This document shows positions 16,616 to 24,953 of a DNA stretch of 64,000 nucleotides, piece by piece. Made by a program: the position numbers and the translations under genes. Where the stretch lies: contig JANWWT010000001.1 of NCBI GenBank assembly GCA_025055675.1, forward strand, positions 372,001-436,000, written 5' to 3'. The notes below the pieces were generated by a model. That model saw nothing but the letters and a program-made list of their open reading frames with translations, was not told where the DNA came from and did no database searches. Position 1 is the stretch's first letter; every line of letters starts with the position of its first letter. This stretch comes from Pseudanabaenaceae cyanobacterium SKYG29 (GTDB taxonomy: Bacteria; Cyanobacteriota; Cyanobacteriia; Pseudanabaenales; Pseudanabaenaceae).

Positions 16616-17836
16616 TCACCCCTCTGCCACCTTCTTTTGGGTAGAAAAAGGCAAATTGATGCGACGACTCAACCGAGATTGTTGCAACCGTTGCATACCC
16701 GCTTCTGCAATCTCCACTGCACTGGTACCCATCCGTTGATTGAGACTGTCCATGCGCCGCATGGTGGATTCCGACTGGCGGACGGCTGCCGTAGGTGGTA
16801 GGGTGGAACTCAGGCCTGAGCAGACAACTCGCAACTGGTTATAGCTATCTGCCTCGGTAAAGGCATCGCGCAACCCCTGCTGAGCTTGATTGACTAATTC
16901 CTGGGGAGTGTTGAGGGGTACAGGCAATTTGAGCAAAGTGGTGGTCAGGTTTTGCCGCTGGGTACTGGGGTAGAGGGAAATTGCCATTAACCGCGCCACT
17001 AACTTTTGGGCTTGCAACTGCTGCGCCATCAGGGAGACAGTCAGACCGATCGTTTCCTGCAACTGACTCAGACTGGTAATTGGTTGGGCAAATCTGCGCC
17101 AACTGAGGATTTCAGGCACCAGAGCAGGAAAATCCCGCTCCTCCAGACAGGAGATGTTACGTAGTTCCAAAGCTAGACGCAGACCTACTACTCCCATGAC
17201 CTGGCGCACTACCTTGTCGTCAGCCTCCCGTAGGTCGAAAGCTGTGCGAATCCCCACTGCCCTGAGGAATTCCTTGTAGGTGGGACTGATCCCCCACACA
17301 CTCCCCACTCCTAAGCGGGGCAACATCTCTTCCTGTAGCTGGCGATTGCTAAAGTCTTTGAACCCCAAACACGCTGCTAGTTGAGCTAGAGTCCTAGTAG
17401 GGGCAATTCCCACATGGGCATACATACCTGTCCCCACTTTCACCGTTGCCAGCAGCTGTTCCGCTATCCAAGTGACTTTGTCGCCCCGCCGATAATCTAC
17501 AGGGTCAAACAGTTCTATAAATAGACGACCAGGTGCCCAGACTGCAATGGGGTCACCAAAATTTTTCAGCATCTCCTGCAGCCGCTGCATCATGTCCTGG
17601 CAGAGGAGTTCGTTGACATGATACACTACCACCCCCTGGTGGCGCACCCGATCGGCATAGAGAAACAAAGGCACACCCCGCTGCAGCCCCAATTGCCTGG
17701 CTTCTGGTGACAGGGCTTGGATGCATTCATTTTCATCAAGCAAGACCACGGGTTTCCCCTCTAGGCTGGGATTGTAGTTACGCTCACAGCTAATGTAAAA
17801 ATCCCGACAAGCAACAAAAGCAAACAGGGGGGGCAT
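16616..17836 (-). CDS. Y-family DNA polymerase homologue (UmuC-like) lacking catalytic acids
   Basis: 406 residues aligned by eye to UmuC: AFVACRDFYISCERNYNPSL matches UmuC 'FALVDCNNFYASCE', GKPVVLL follows, then HVGIAPTRTLAQLAA (UmuC 'VGVGIAQTKTLAKLA') and GSVWGISPTYKEFLRAVGI (thumb helix-hairpin region). The metal-binding Asp of the first motif is Ala, and the SIDE(A/S)F motif that holds the other Asp-Glu pair reads APGRLFIEL. It therefore should not polymerise, like ImuB proteins that act as scaffolds for mutagenic repair. No umuD-like gene is adjacent. The start ATG at 17836 fits the family N-terminus. Confidence 0.85.
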   Translation of the reverse strand: MPPLFAFVACRDFYISCERNYNPSLEGKPVVLLDENECIQALSPEARQLGLQRGVPLFLYADRVRHQGVVVYHVNELLCQDMMQRLQEMLKNFGDPIAVWAPGRLFIELFDPVDYRRGDKVTWIAEQLLATVKVGTGMYAHVGIAPTRTLAQLAACLGFKDFSNRQLQEEMLPRLGVGSVWGISPTYKEFLRAVGIRTAFDLREADDKVVRQVMGVVGLRLALELRNISCLEERDFPALVPEILSWRRFAQPITSLSQLQETIGLTVSLMAQQLQAQKLVARLMAISLYPSTQRQNLTTTLLKLPVPLNTPQELVNQAQQGLRDAFTEADSYNQLRVVCSGLSSTLPPTAAVRQSESTMRRMDSLNQRMGTSAVEIAEAGMQRLQQSRLSRRINLPFSTQKKVAEG

Positions 17837-18012
17837 GGATTGTTCCTCGCGGATAGCGTGACTATGTTATAACGCAGTCAGTTCGTTTATGGTAGGTCTG
17901 TCGCCAGAAATCTGTCCTCTTATGCCAGTAAAAGATTTGTTCAGGATCATTTCTGACACCGCACCTGCCTATCTAACTAGTAAGATAGAATACACTCGGC
18001 AAAGGTAAAGCT

Positions 18013-18264
18013 ATGGAGACTCCCTATATCTACTACGTCCCGATCTACCCCGACGATGACTGCAGTGAAACCCTTATGCATCTATTCATAGGTAAGCCTG
18101 GACTGGATAAAGAAATCCTAGAGCTTTTGGACGAACTCGATCGCCGCGAGCAGGCAGGGGAGGGAGTAGACTACCTGCAGGAACTAGAAGACAAGTTGGG
18201 GCTAAAACGGGTGTCGGTACACCAGCTCAGCCGCGATCGTAAATTTGCTGCGATTAATACTTAA
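18013..18264 (+). CDS. Small conserved hypothetical protein
   Basis: 83 residues, acidic, with no membrane segment. An AAAGG lies upstream of the ATG and the reading frame is well bounded: it begins in a 176-base divergent gap and ends overlapping the convergent SpoIID-like gene by 11 bases. I do not recognise the family. The middle, EILELLDELDRREQAGEGVDYL, is a charged helix and the C-terminus is basic. The divergent spacing from the polymerase-like gene suggests its own promoter. Confidence 0.6.
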   Translation: METPYIYYVPIYPDDDCSETLMHLFIGKPGLDKEILELLDELDRREQAGEGVDYLQELEDKLGLKRVSVHQLSRDRKFAAINT

Positions 18265-19051
18265 TTGGGCGCGTGCGATACCACCAGCCGAGAATCTGTA
18301 GCCAGTTCCAGCCCCGTTTTGCCATCTGGTTACTCATTTCCTGGTCTAGGTGTTGCCCGTCGGCAATTGGCATATAGCCATTGCCCCAGCTAATCCACTC
18401 CCGTTTTAGTCTGGCACGATAGTAGCCTTTGAATTCGGGGCTGAGGATATAGCCCTCCGTGGCAGCCACAGCCTGGTCACTGCGGGGATGGATAACAGGC
18501 TTAGTCAGTCCTGTTTGGGGGTCAAAGCGATAGAAGCCTTTGTAAACTTGGTCCCTGGTGTCACTGACCAAGTCATAGGGAGCATTGCCCCACTTGCGCT
18601 GCTTTTGCGTGTTGATAGCATAGCTGCGGGCAGCTACTGCCTGAGCCATGAGTGCATCTAAGTGCCAACTAGCAGGCATTTCACTGGGGACAACACTGCG
18701 CAAGTATTCCTCCAGGGGCAAGACATTGACAGCGATCGTTTGGTTCCGCCACTGGCTAATTTGGATTTCCCCAGGGTAGAGGGTGTCTTGAATTTGAATC
18801 AGCCCATTGTTGCTGGTGGTGATGCGGGCGGGGGGAAAAGCGGGAATAGCGTACCACTGTCCGGGGCTAAGGGGAGTAACTTGCCCACCTACTTCTAGCC
18901 GCCCCGGTTGACTGACGGCTACCTTGATTTCTTCTCCTGGTTCTTCATGGACTAGTACCCGTAACATTACACTGGCAAATACAGGGGACACCCTAGATAC
19001 CACAGTTAGCAGGAGCGCTAGGAGTACCGATCGAATCGTTGTTTTTACCAT
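18254..19051 (-). CDS. SpoIID/LytB-domain protein (amidase-enhancer-like), exported
   Basis: 265 residues with a signal peptide (TTIRSVLLALLLTVVSRVSPVFA). The SpoIID core is clear: VNVLPLEEYLRSVVPSEMP, DALMAQAVAARSYAI, a DTRDQVYKG motif and QAVAATEGYIL. In Bacillus, SpoIID is a lytic transglycosylase that trims peptidoglycan; in cyanobacteria the homologues are periplasmic and less studied. The catalytic Glu of SpoIID corresponds to the E in PSEM. The C-terminal end is basic and Trp-rich. Ends overlap the small protein at 18013. Confidence 0.88.
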   Translation of the reverse strand: MVKTTIRSVLLALLLTVVSRVSPVFASVMLRVLVHEEPGEEIKVAVSQPGRLEVGGQVTPLSPGQWYAIPAFPPARITTSNNGLIQIQDTLYPGEIQISQWRNQTIAVNVLPLEEYLRSVVPSEMPASWHLDALMAQAVAARSYAINTQKQRKWGNAPYDLVSDTRDQVYKGFYRFDPQTGLTKPVIHPRSDQAVAATEGYILSPEFKGYYRARLKREWISWGNGYMPIADGQHLDQEMSNQMAKRGWNWLQILGWWYRTRPIKY

Positions 19052-19209
19052 ATTTCACTCACACCAGTACATCTTATTACTGCTTCACTTTCCCCTTTGT
19101 TTGCCCCAGAGGGGAGGGAATACTGGCTTAGTTGCCGAATCCTGTAAGAGAATAGTCCGATCGGGGGGTGTTTGTCTAGGTTTAGGGGAAAATATCCTTA
19201 AATTCCTGG

Positions 19210-19647
19210 CTATTTCTGGAAATTAACTGACTCTGTTGCCTGACCTTGGTCTAGGTGCTTTTTCTGCCAACAATTGTCACAGATGCCGTAAAAATCCAGG
19301 CTGTGGTAGTAGATGTGAAACTTATAGGTAGCTGGCAGTTGGATATTGAGTGCTTCGAGGGGACAGGTTTCAATGGGGAAGGAATGCCCACAACTAAGGC
19401 AGTAGAGGTGATGGCGATCGAGGACTAGGGCGCTGTAAACTGTCTCGCCGGTGGGGGTAATAATCGCTTTAATAGCTCCCTGCTGTTTGAGGGCTTCTAG
19501 CCCCCGATAGACGGTCGCCAAACCCATACCATAGCCTTGGTCTTTCAACCGCCGATGGAGTTCCTGGGCAGAGACTGCTTCCTGCAGTTGCTGGAGAAGG
19601 TTGAGGATGAGGGTCTGCTTCTTGGTGATTTGCTGGGGAGATGTCAT
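19210..19647 (-). CDS. zur: Fur-family regulator, zinc-responsive type (Zur)
   Basis: 145 residues. An N-terminal winged helix (QELHRRLKDQGYGMGLATVYRGLEALK) is followed by a metal-binding dimer domain: DRHHLYCLSCGHSFPIETCPL and YGICDNCWQK give two CxxC pairs for a structural zinc, and the His-rich stretch the regulatory site. The YCLSCGHSFPIETCP form is characteristic of cyanobacterial Zur (FurB) rather than iron-sensing FurA. Zur represses zinc uptake genes when zinc is sufficient. Its ATG overlaps the rsmH stop by four bases (ATGA), so the two are translationally coupled. No zinc transporter is nearby. Confidence 0.82.
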   Translation of the reverse strand: MTSPQQITKKQTLILNLLQQLQEAVSAQELHRRLKDQGYGMGLATVYRGLEALKQQGAIKAIITPTGETVYSALVLDRHHLYCLSCGHSFPIETCPLEALNIQLPATYKFHIYYHSLDFYGICDNCWQKKHLDQGQATESVNFQK

Positions 19648-20531
19648 AGACCAAAGTTGCCAACTAGCCTGCTTCTTTCCGCGATCCGCAATTTAGCAGA
19701 GCGGGCTCGGGGGTTCTGAGCAATTTCCTGGGGAGTAGGCACGATCGGTTTTTTGTGCACCATTACTAAGCGGGGGTCGTTTTTGTAGGCGGTTTTCACC
19801 AGGCGGTCTTCCAGGGAATGGAAGCTGATAATTACCAGTCTACCCCCAGGTTCTAACCAATCAGGTACGACTTGTAACCAAGCATGCAGAGATTCCAGCT
19901 CCCGATTGACCGCCAGCCGCAGAGCTTGGAACGTACGGGTAGCACAGTGGATACGCCCACGGCGGTAAAAGGGGGGTACCGATCGGCTAATTACTTCTGC
20001 TAGTTCCGTTGTGGTGTACAAGGGTCGGGCTTGGACTATCCCCTTGGCAATAGCACGGCTAAAGCGTTCTTCTCCCCAGGTAAAAATTAAATCCGCTAGG
20101 GCGGTTTCTGAGTAGGTATTGACAATATCCGCTGCCGTTAATGCCTGGCTCTGGTCCATACGCATATCCAGGGGGGCAGTGTGGCGAAAACTAAAACCCC
20201 GATCGGGGCTATCCAACTGAGCAGAACTCACCCCTAAATCAGCAACGATGCCGTGAAAGCGATGGGGGGGAACGAATTCACAGAAATTGCCCCGCCAGAA
20301 GTGCACCCGCTCCCCAAATTCCTGCAGGCGGGTTTGCGCAAATTCTATAGCCGCTGCGTCCCGATCGATGGCAGTTACAGTAGTGTCCTGGTGTGCCAAG
20401 ATCAGCGCACTGTGCCCTCCCCCACCTACCGTGCAGTCTAGGTAGCTGCCCCCTGCCTGTAGGTTAAGTCCCGCCAACACCTCTAGGGCTAGGACGGGCA
20501 CATGGTAACTATTCTGGTTTGGACAGCTCAA
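19644..20531 (-). CDS. rsmH: 16S rRNA m4C1402 methyltransferase RsmH
   Basis: 295 residues with YHVPVLALEVL at the N-terminus, the SAM-binding loop YLDCTVGGGGHS, GIVADLGVSSAQLDSPDRGFSF, PLDMRMDQS and the end VIISFHSLEDR, all diagnostic of RsmH (MraW). It N4-methylates C1402 in the ribosomal P site. No ATG fits the N-terminus; the best start is a TTG at 20531, which overlaps the upstream gene by 23 bases, or a GTG at 20501. Coupled to zur by a 4-base overlap. Confidence 0.94.
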   Translation of the reverse strand: MSCPNQNSYHVPVLALEVLAGLNLQAGGSYLDCTVGGGGHSALILAHQDTTVTAIDRDAAAIEFAQTRLQEFGERVHFWRGNFCEFVPPHRFHGIVADLGVSSAQLDSPDRGFSFRHTAPLDMRMDQSQALTAADIVNTYSETALADLIFTWGEERFSRAIAKGIVQARPLYTTTELAEVISRSVPPFYRRGRIHCATRTFQALRLAVNRELESLHAWLQVVPDWLEPGGRLVIISFHSLEDRLVKTAYKNDPRLVMVHKKPIVPTPQEIAQNPRARSAKLRIAERSRLVGNFGL

Positions 20532-20895
20532 TGCGGAAGAGCTTGCTGTAGAAGATAGTAGGGAAGTCGATCAGCTGTTTCTCCCTGTAGAGGTTGACAA
20601 CGTCGATGAGATAGCTGACGAATTCGTTGTTGACCATCTGTAGTTCATAGCTGAGTTCAGGCTGGTTGTCGAAGATGAACTTACACAATGTAAAGTCCAA
20701 GGGAGTGTTAGCCACTCGCCAAGTTGCCACAAACGGTACACTTGGCCCCCCCTCAATCATGCGTTCCCCTACTAACTCCCCAGCTCTGTACAACCCCAAG
20801 GCAAAGGGCAGTTGGGCACGGCGATTCACATCCCGCACGTAGGGGGCATACATAGCTACTTCCTGGGGAGGAGCTTCCCGCAGTTCCAGTCCCAT
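20509..20895 (-). CDS. Conserved hypothetical protein upstream of rsmH
   Basis: 128 residues, soluble, mixed helix and strand, not recognised. Segments worth noting are MYAPYVRDVNRRAQLPFALGL, an EGGPSVPFVATWRVANTPLDF strand pair, and a C-terminal FPTIFYSKLFRIELSKPE. It runs into the rsmH start (23-base overlap), so it is probably co-transcribed with rsmH and zur. The ATG at 20895 is the first in frame. No function proposed. Confidence 0.65.
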   Translation of the reverse strand: MGLELREAPPQEVAMYAPYVRDVNRRAQLPFALGLYRAGELVGERMIEGGPSVPFVATWRVANTPLDFTLCKFIFDNQPELSYELQMVNNEFVSYLIDVVNLYREKQLIDFPTIFYSKLFRIELSKPE

Positions 20896-20925
20896 AAACT
20901 TCTCTATTTCTTCATACTTAAAAGT

Positions 20926-22230
20926 TTACGCGGAAATGCGGTCAACTATCTTGATTTTGCCATCAGGCTCCACTGTCCAGACATCATAGGCACCTTGCAC
21001 ATCCCCATTGCTATCTAGGTCGACGTTACCACTTACCCCTTGGTAGTTAATATCTTGCCCTTCCCGTACCCGCTGGAGGGCTTCACAGATATTGGTTACC
21101 TCTGCCCCTGGGGGAGCAGCTACCTCGCGAATTTTAGTTTTGATTTGTGCTCCCTGGTTAGACTTGGCCGCCTCTGCCCCCAGCAAAATCAAGGTGGTGG
21201 CATCGTAGGCATGGGGCACAAAGGCACCGATCGGTTGGTTGTACTTCGCCTCGTAGTCTTTCTGGAACTGCTCTAAGCCCTTGCCATCGGCACCGGGAAC
21301 AGTCCCAAGGGCACCGGCAATGATCATCTTGCCATCGGGTTTTGTCCCCACTGCTTTGGGAAAGGCTTCTGTCTGTACCCCATCGGTTAGAAGCAGTTGC
21401 ACTCCCTCTAATAATCCCAATTCATAGGCAGATTTTAGGACCGCCGCACCAGTATCGGGGTAAAGAGCAGCTGCTACTGCCTCAGGTTTATTGCCAAAGG
21501 CTTTCCGCACTTCTGCTTCAAATGTAGTAGCTTTGGGGTCATAGCGACTGGGGTCTTGTTCGTTGAGGATTTCCCCCCCTAGGGATTTGAAGGTCTCCAC
21601 GAAGACTTTTTCAAAACTCACGCCGTAGTCGTTGTTGATGACAATAGTGCTGACTTTACGAAAGCCTTTATTGTAGGCAAGTTTAGCGAGGGCGGCGGCT
21701 TGGTAGGTGTCAGGGGGAGCGGTGCGATTCCAAAAGTCCTGGAATTCTCCCTTTTGTGCCCGCTCGGTAAATACAGTACTGGTACTAGCAGGGGAAACCA
21801 TTACCACCTGGTTGGGTACAGCCACTGCCAACGCCGCACTGGAAATGCCACTGCCAAAGGCTCCCACTACTGCCCCTACTTTGTCGATCGTGGCTAACTT
21901 ATTCATTGCCTCTGCCCCCGCTGTTTCCGAGGTACGGTCATCTTCTTTGACTAGTTGGACTGGTTGCCCCAGCACCCCGCCACAGCCATTAGCTGTTTCC
22001 ACTGCCATCTCGATTGCTTTCACCATTGGTTCGCCAAAGGCTGATAGGTCACCTGTTATAGGCAGCAATACTCCTACTTTGAGAGCTTGAGCTTGCCCAC
22101 TGGGACTACTCCCCCCCGTTGTGGGGGCTTTGGCTAGGCGGTCACAGGCTACCACACCGATCGTGGTCAACCCAGCTAGTAGCACTAACAGGAATTGAGT
22201 CAGCCAGCGTCCTAATGTCATATCTGCCAC
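20926..22230 (-). CDS. ABC transporter substrate-binding lipoprotein, branched-chain/neutral amino acid type (NatB-like)
   Basis: 434 residues. The N-terminal hydrophobic helix ends in GVVAC, a lipobox, so the mature protein is a lipoprotein. The LivJ/LivK fold follows: KVGVLLPITGDLSAFGEPMVKAIEMAV, VVGAFGSGISSAALAVAVPN, VSPASTS, TIVINNDYGVSF, and YDATTLILLG. It resembles NatB, the binding protein of the cyanobacterial N-I neutral amino-acid transporter, but no permease or ATPase gene is in the window, so the transporter is encoded elsewhere. Start is a GTG at 22230 or the ATG nine bases further in. Confidence 0.88.
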   Translation of the reverse strand: MADMTLGRWLTQFLLVLLAGLTTIGVVACDRLAKAPTTGGSSPSGQAQALKVGVLLPITGDLSAFGEPMVKAIEMAVETANGCGGVLGQPVQLVKEDDRTSETAGAEAMNKLATIDKVGAVVGAFGSGISSAALAVAVPNQVVMVSPASTSTVFTERAQKGEFQDFWNRTAPPDTYQAAALAKLAYNKGFRKVSTIVINNDYGVSFEKVFVETFKSLGGEILNEQDPSRYDPKATTFEAEVRKAFGNKPEAVAAALYPDTGAAVLKSAYELGLLEGVQLLLTDGVQTEAFPKAVGTKPDGKMIIAGALGTVPGADGKGLEQFQKDYEAKYNQPIGAFVPHAYDATTLILLGAEAAKSNQGAQIKTKIREVAAPPGAEVTNICEALQRVREGQDINYQGVSGNVDLDSNGDVQGAYDVWTVEPDGKIKIVDRISA

Positions 22231-22306
22231 GATAGATTCTCTTCGGTGTTATTGTGACACAGGTTTCTGTCAAAATGGAAGACGAGGGCACAGAGAAAAC
22301 AGAAGT

Positions 22307-22849
22307 ATGTTAGGCAAGGTTTCCCTAGGCAAGTGGGGGTTGATCGGAGGAGCAGTCTTGACTCTGGTGGGTGTAGTTGCCTATGCCACCAATAATCCGA
22401 CCTTGAATTTAGTCGGTTTTTTCTACGGCATTCCTCTGTTTTTGGGGGGCGCAGCACTCAAAGCAGCAGAACTAAAACCAGTACCCCTTGTTATTCCCAC
22501 TACACCAGCAGTACTACAATTACGACAATCCCAGGCAACTCCTACCCTCAAGCAATTGTATGCTGATGTCACCCGCTATCGCTACGGCACAGAGGCCCAC
22601 CTCCTGGAGGCATTGCAACGGCTCCAACTCTCCCCTAATGACAGAGAACGTCCCCTATTGGTGGGCATCTACGAAACCGATCGGGGGGGCAAATATGCCC
22701 TTGTTTTGCGCTTTAGTTCTCCCCATTTTGACCTAGGGGCATGGCAAGCAAGGCAGGACAAAATTAGTAGATTTTTCGGTCCAGGGGTAGTAGCAGAAAT
22801 CACTAGCCCCGCTGAACACACGATCGATGTTGCCTTGGTTGTAACTTAA
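22307..22849 (+). CDS. DUF2854 membrane protein
   Basis: 180 residues. Two N-terminal membrane helices (LIGGAVLTLVGVVAYAT and LNLVGFFYGIPLFLGGAALKA) precede a soluble domain with GTEAHLLEALQRLQLS and a C-terminal strand pair. The helices and the AELKPVP linker are those of the DUF2854 family, found in cyanobacteria and plastids, with no assigned role. It diverges from the ABC binding protein over 76 bases and precedes ppk1 by 49 bases. Confidence 0.82.
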   Translation: MLGKVSLGKWGLIGGAVLTLVGVVAYATNNPTLNLVGFFYGIPLFLGGAALKAAELKPVPLVIPTTPAVLQLRQSQATPTLKQLYADVTRYRYGTEAHLLEALQRLQLSPNDRERPLLVGIYETDRGGKYALVLRFSSPHFDLGAWQARQDKISRFFGPGVVAEITSPAEHTIDVALVVT

Positions 22850-22898
22850 CGGTACCCCTCTCTACTATCATGCATAATGGCGGGTTAGGGGAACAGGG

Positions 22899-24953
22899 AT
22901 GGAGCAACGCTATTTTAATCGTGAATTGAGCTGGCTAGCCTTTAACGATCGGGTACTATGCGAAGGGATTGACCCCCGTACCCCCCTGCTGGAACGGGTA
23001 AAGTTTGTCGCTATTTTTAGTAGCAACCTGGACGAATTTTTCATGGTGCGGGTAGCAAATGTCAAGCGAGCAATTGCGCAATGTCTGGATACGCGTACCG
23101 ATGACGGTTTAACCCCTAGGCAGCAGCTGCAAGCGATTCGAGCAGCGTTGGTACCGCTAGTGCAAAAACAACAGGATTTCTTTGAACACACACTCCGCCC
23201 TGCCCTAGAAGCAGAGGGAATCTTTATTTTCGACTACAAGGGTTTAGACAAAGAGAATCAAATAGCTTTAACAGAATACTATGAGAAACAAGTCTTTCCT
23301 GTGTTGACCCCCCTAGCCATCGACCCTAGTGACCCTGGACATCCTTTCCCCTACATTTCCAATTTGAGCTTAAACCTGGCGGTGGAAATAGCGGATGATA
23401 CTGGTAATCGCTACGCCGCCCGTGTCAAGGTTCCCACCGTCTTGCCCCGTTTTGTCCCCCTGCCCCACCCTAAACCTGACACCTACGCTTTTATTCCCCT
23501 GGAGGAGGTGATTGGTGCCCACCTACACACCCTTTTCCCTGGCATGACAGTCTTGGAATACCATCCCTTTCGCATTACCAGAGATGCTGAACTAGACATT
23601 CAGGAAGACGAAGCCGATGACCTCATCTCCGCTTTGAAAGAAGAACTGCGCAAACAAAAATTTGGACCGGTCACAAGGTTAGAAATCTCCGATCGGGCTC
23701 CCCTTGCCACACGCAAACGTCTGCAAGAACAACTGAGTCTAGGGGAAGAAGACATTTACGACATCAATGGTCTGGTTGGTCTAGGCAGTTTAATGGATTT
23801 GACCCATCTCCCCTTACCCCATTTGAAAGACAAGCCCTGGCGCACTAGCAGTCATCCCCGTCTGAAACAGAAGGACATCAGTATTTTTGATGTGATCAAA
23901 GGGGGGGATTTACTGGTTCACCATCCCTATCAGTCTTTTACTACTACAGTGCAACGCTTGATCGAAGAAGCGGCCGATGACCCCCAAGTTCTGGCAATTA
24001 AACAGACTCTATATCGGACATCGGGGGATTCACCCATTGTGCATGCTTTAATCAGAGCGGCAGAAAACGGCAAGCAAGTAGCAGTATTAGTCGAATTAAA
24101 AGCCCGCTTTGATGAAGCCAATAATATTGCCTGGGCAAAGAAACTGGAAGATACAGGAGTGCATGTAGTCTATGGCATTAAGTATCTAAAAACTCACACG
24201 AAAACAGCAATGGTGGTGCGCAAAGAGGGGAATGAAATTGTGCGTTATTGTCACATTGGCACAGGTAACTATAACCCCCGCACCGCTAGGTTTTACAGTG
24301 ACCTAGGCATTCTCACCTGCAATGAAGAGCTAGCGGCGGACCTCACTGACTTGTTCAATTATTTAACAGGTTACTCCAGACAGCGGGAATACCGCAGAAT
24401 CCTAGTAGCTCCTGTCACTATGCGGCAGAGATTTCTCCAATTAATCGATCGGGAGAAGCAGTTCGGCAAAGGAGGACGCATTATTGCCAAGATGAATGCC
24501 TTGGTTGACCCGCAAGTAATTGATCATCTCTACGATGCTGCCCAGGCGGGGGTAGAAATTGATTTGGTTGTCAGGGGTATTTGTTGCTTGCGTCCAGGGG
24601 TACCAGGTCTCAGTGAGACAATTCGGGTGGTGAGTATTATTGGGCGCTTTTTGGAGCACTCCCGCATCTTTTATTTTGGCAATGGTGGCAATCCAGAACT
24701 TTATATTGGCAGTGCCGACTGGATGCCGCGCAACCTAGATGCCAGAGTAGAAGTGGTGACCCCTGTTCTTGACCCCCAAATTCAGGCGGAGTTGAAGCAG
24801 ATCATTGATACAACCTTGGCGGACAATCGTCAGGCATGGGATTTACAACCCGATGGCAAATACATTCAACGCCATCCCGCGGCGGGTGAGCCAGAACGGG
24901 CTTCCCAAGTGCAATTTATGTTGATGGCAAGACCTAACTTTTTTGACGAATGA
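22899..24953 (+). CDS. ppk1: Polyphosphate kinase 1
   Basis: 684 residues, full length. RYFNRELSWLAFNDRVL opens the N domain; LLVHHPYQSF, KQTLYRTSGDSPIV, KHTKT-like YLKTHTKTAM and RYCHIGTGNYNPRTARFYSDLG (with the phosphorylated His) form the catalytic HKD-like core; SADWMPRNLDARVEV closes it. PPK1 reversibly makes polyphosphate from ATP in the cytoplasm and matters for phosphate storage. The stop overlaps the next start by four bases (ATGA), so ppk1 and cobA-hemD are translationally coupled. Confidence 0.96.
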   Translation: MEQRYFNRELSWLAFNDRVLCEGIDPRTPLLERVKFVAIFSSNLDEFFMVRVANVKRAIAQCLDTRTDDGLTPRQQLQAIRAALVPLVQKQQDFFEHTLRPALEAEGIFIFDYKGLDKENQIALTEYYEKQVFPVLTPLAIDPSDPGHPFPYISNLSLNLAVEIADDTGNRYAARVKVPTVLPRFVPLPHPKPDTYAFIPLEEVIGAHLHTLFPGMTVLEYHPFRITRDAELDIQEDEADDLISALKEELRKQKFGPVTRLEISDRAPLATRKRLQEQLSLGEEDIYDINGLVGLGSLMDLTHLPLPHLKDKPWRTSSHPRLKQKDISIFDVIKGGDLLVHHPYQSFTTTVQRLIEEAADDPQVLAIKQTLYRTSGDSPIVHALIRAAENGKQVAVLVELKARFDEANNIAWAKKLEDTGVHVVYGIKYLKTHTKTAMVVRKEGNEIVRYCHIGTGNYNPRTARFYSDLGILTCNEELAADLTDLFNYLTGYSRQREYRRILVAPVTMRQRFLQLIDREKQFGKGGRIIAKMNALVDPQVIDHLYDAAQAGVEIDLVVRGICCLRPGVPGLSETIRVVSIIGRFLEHSRIFYFGNGGNPELYIGSADWMPRNLDARVEVVTPVLDPQIQAELKQIIDTTLADNRQAWDLQPDGKYIQRHPAAGEPERASQVQFMLMARPNFFDE

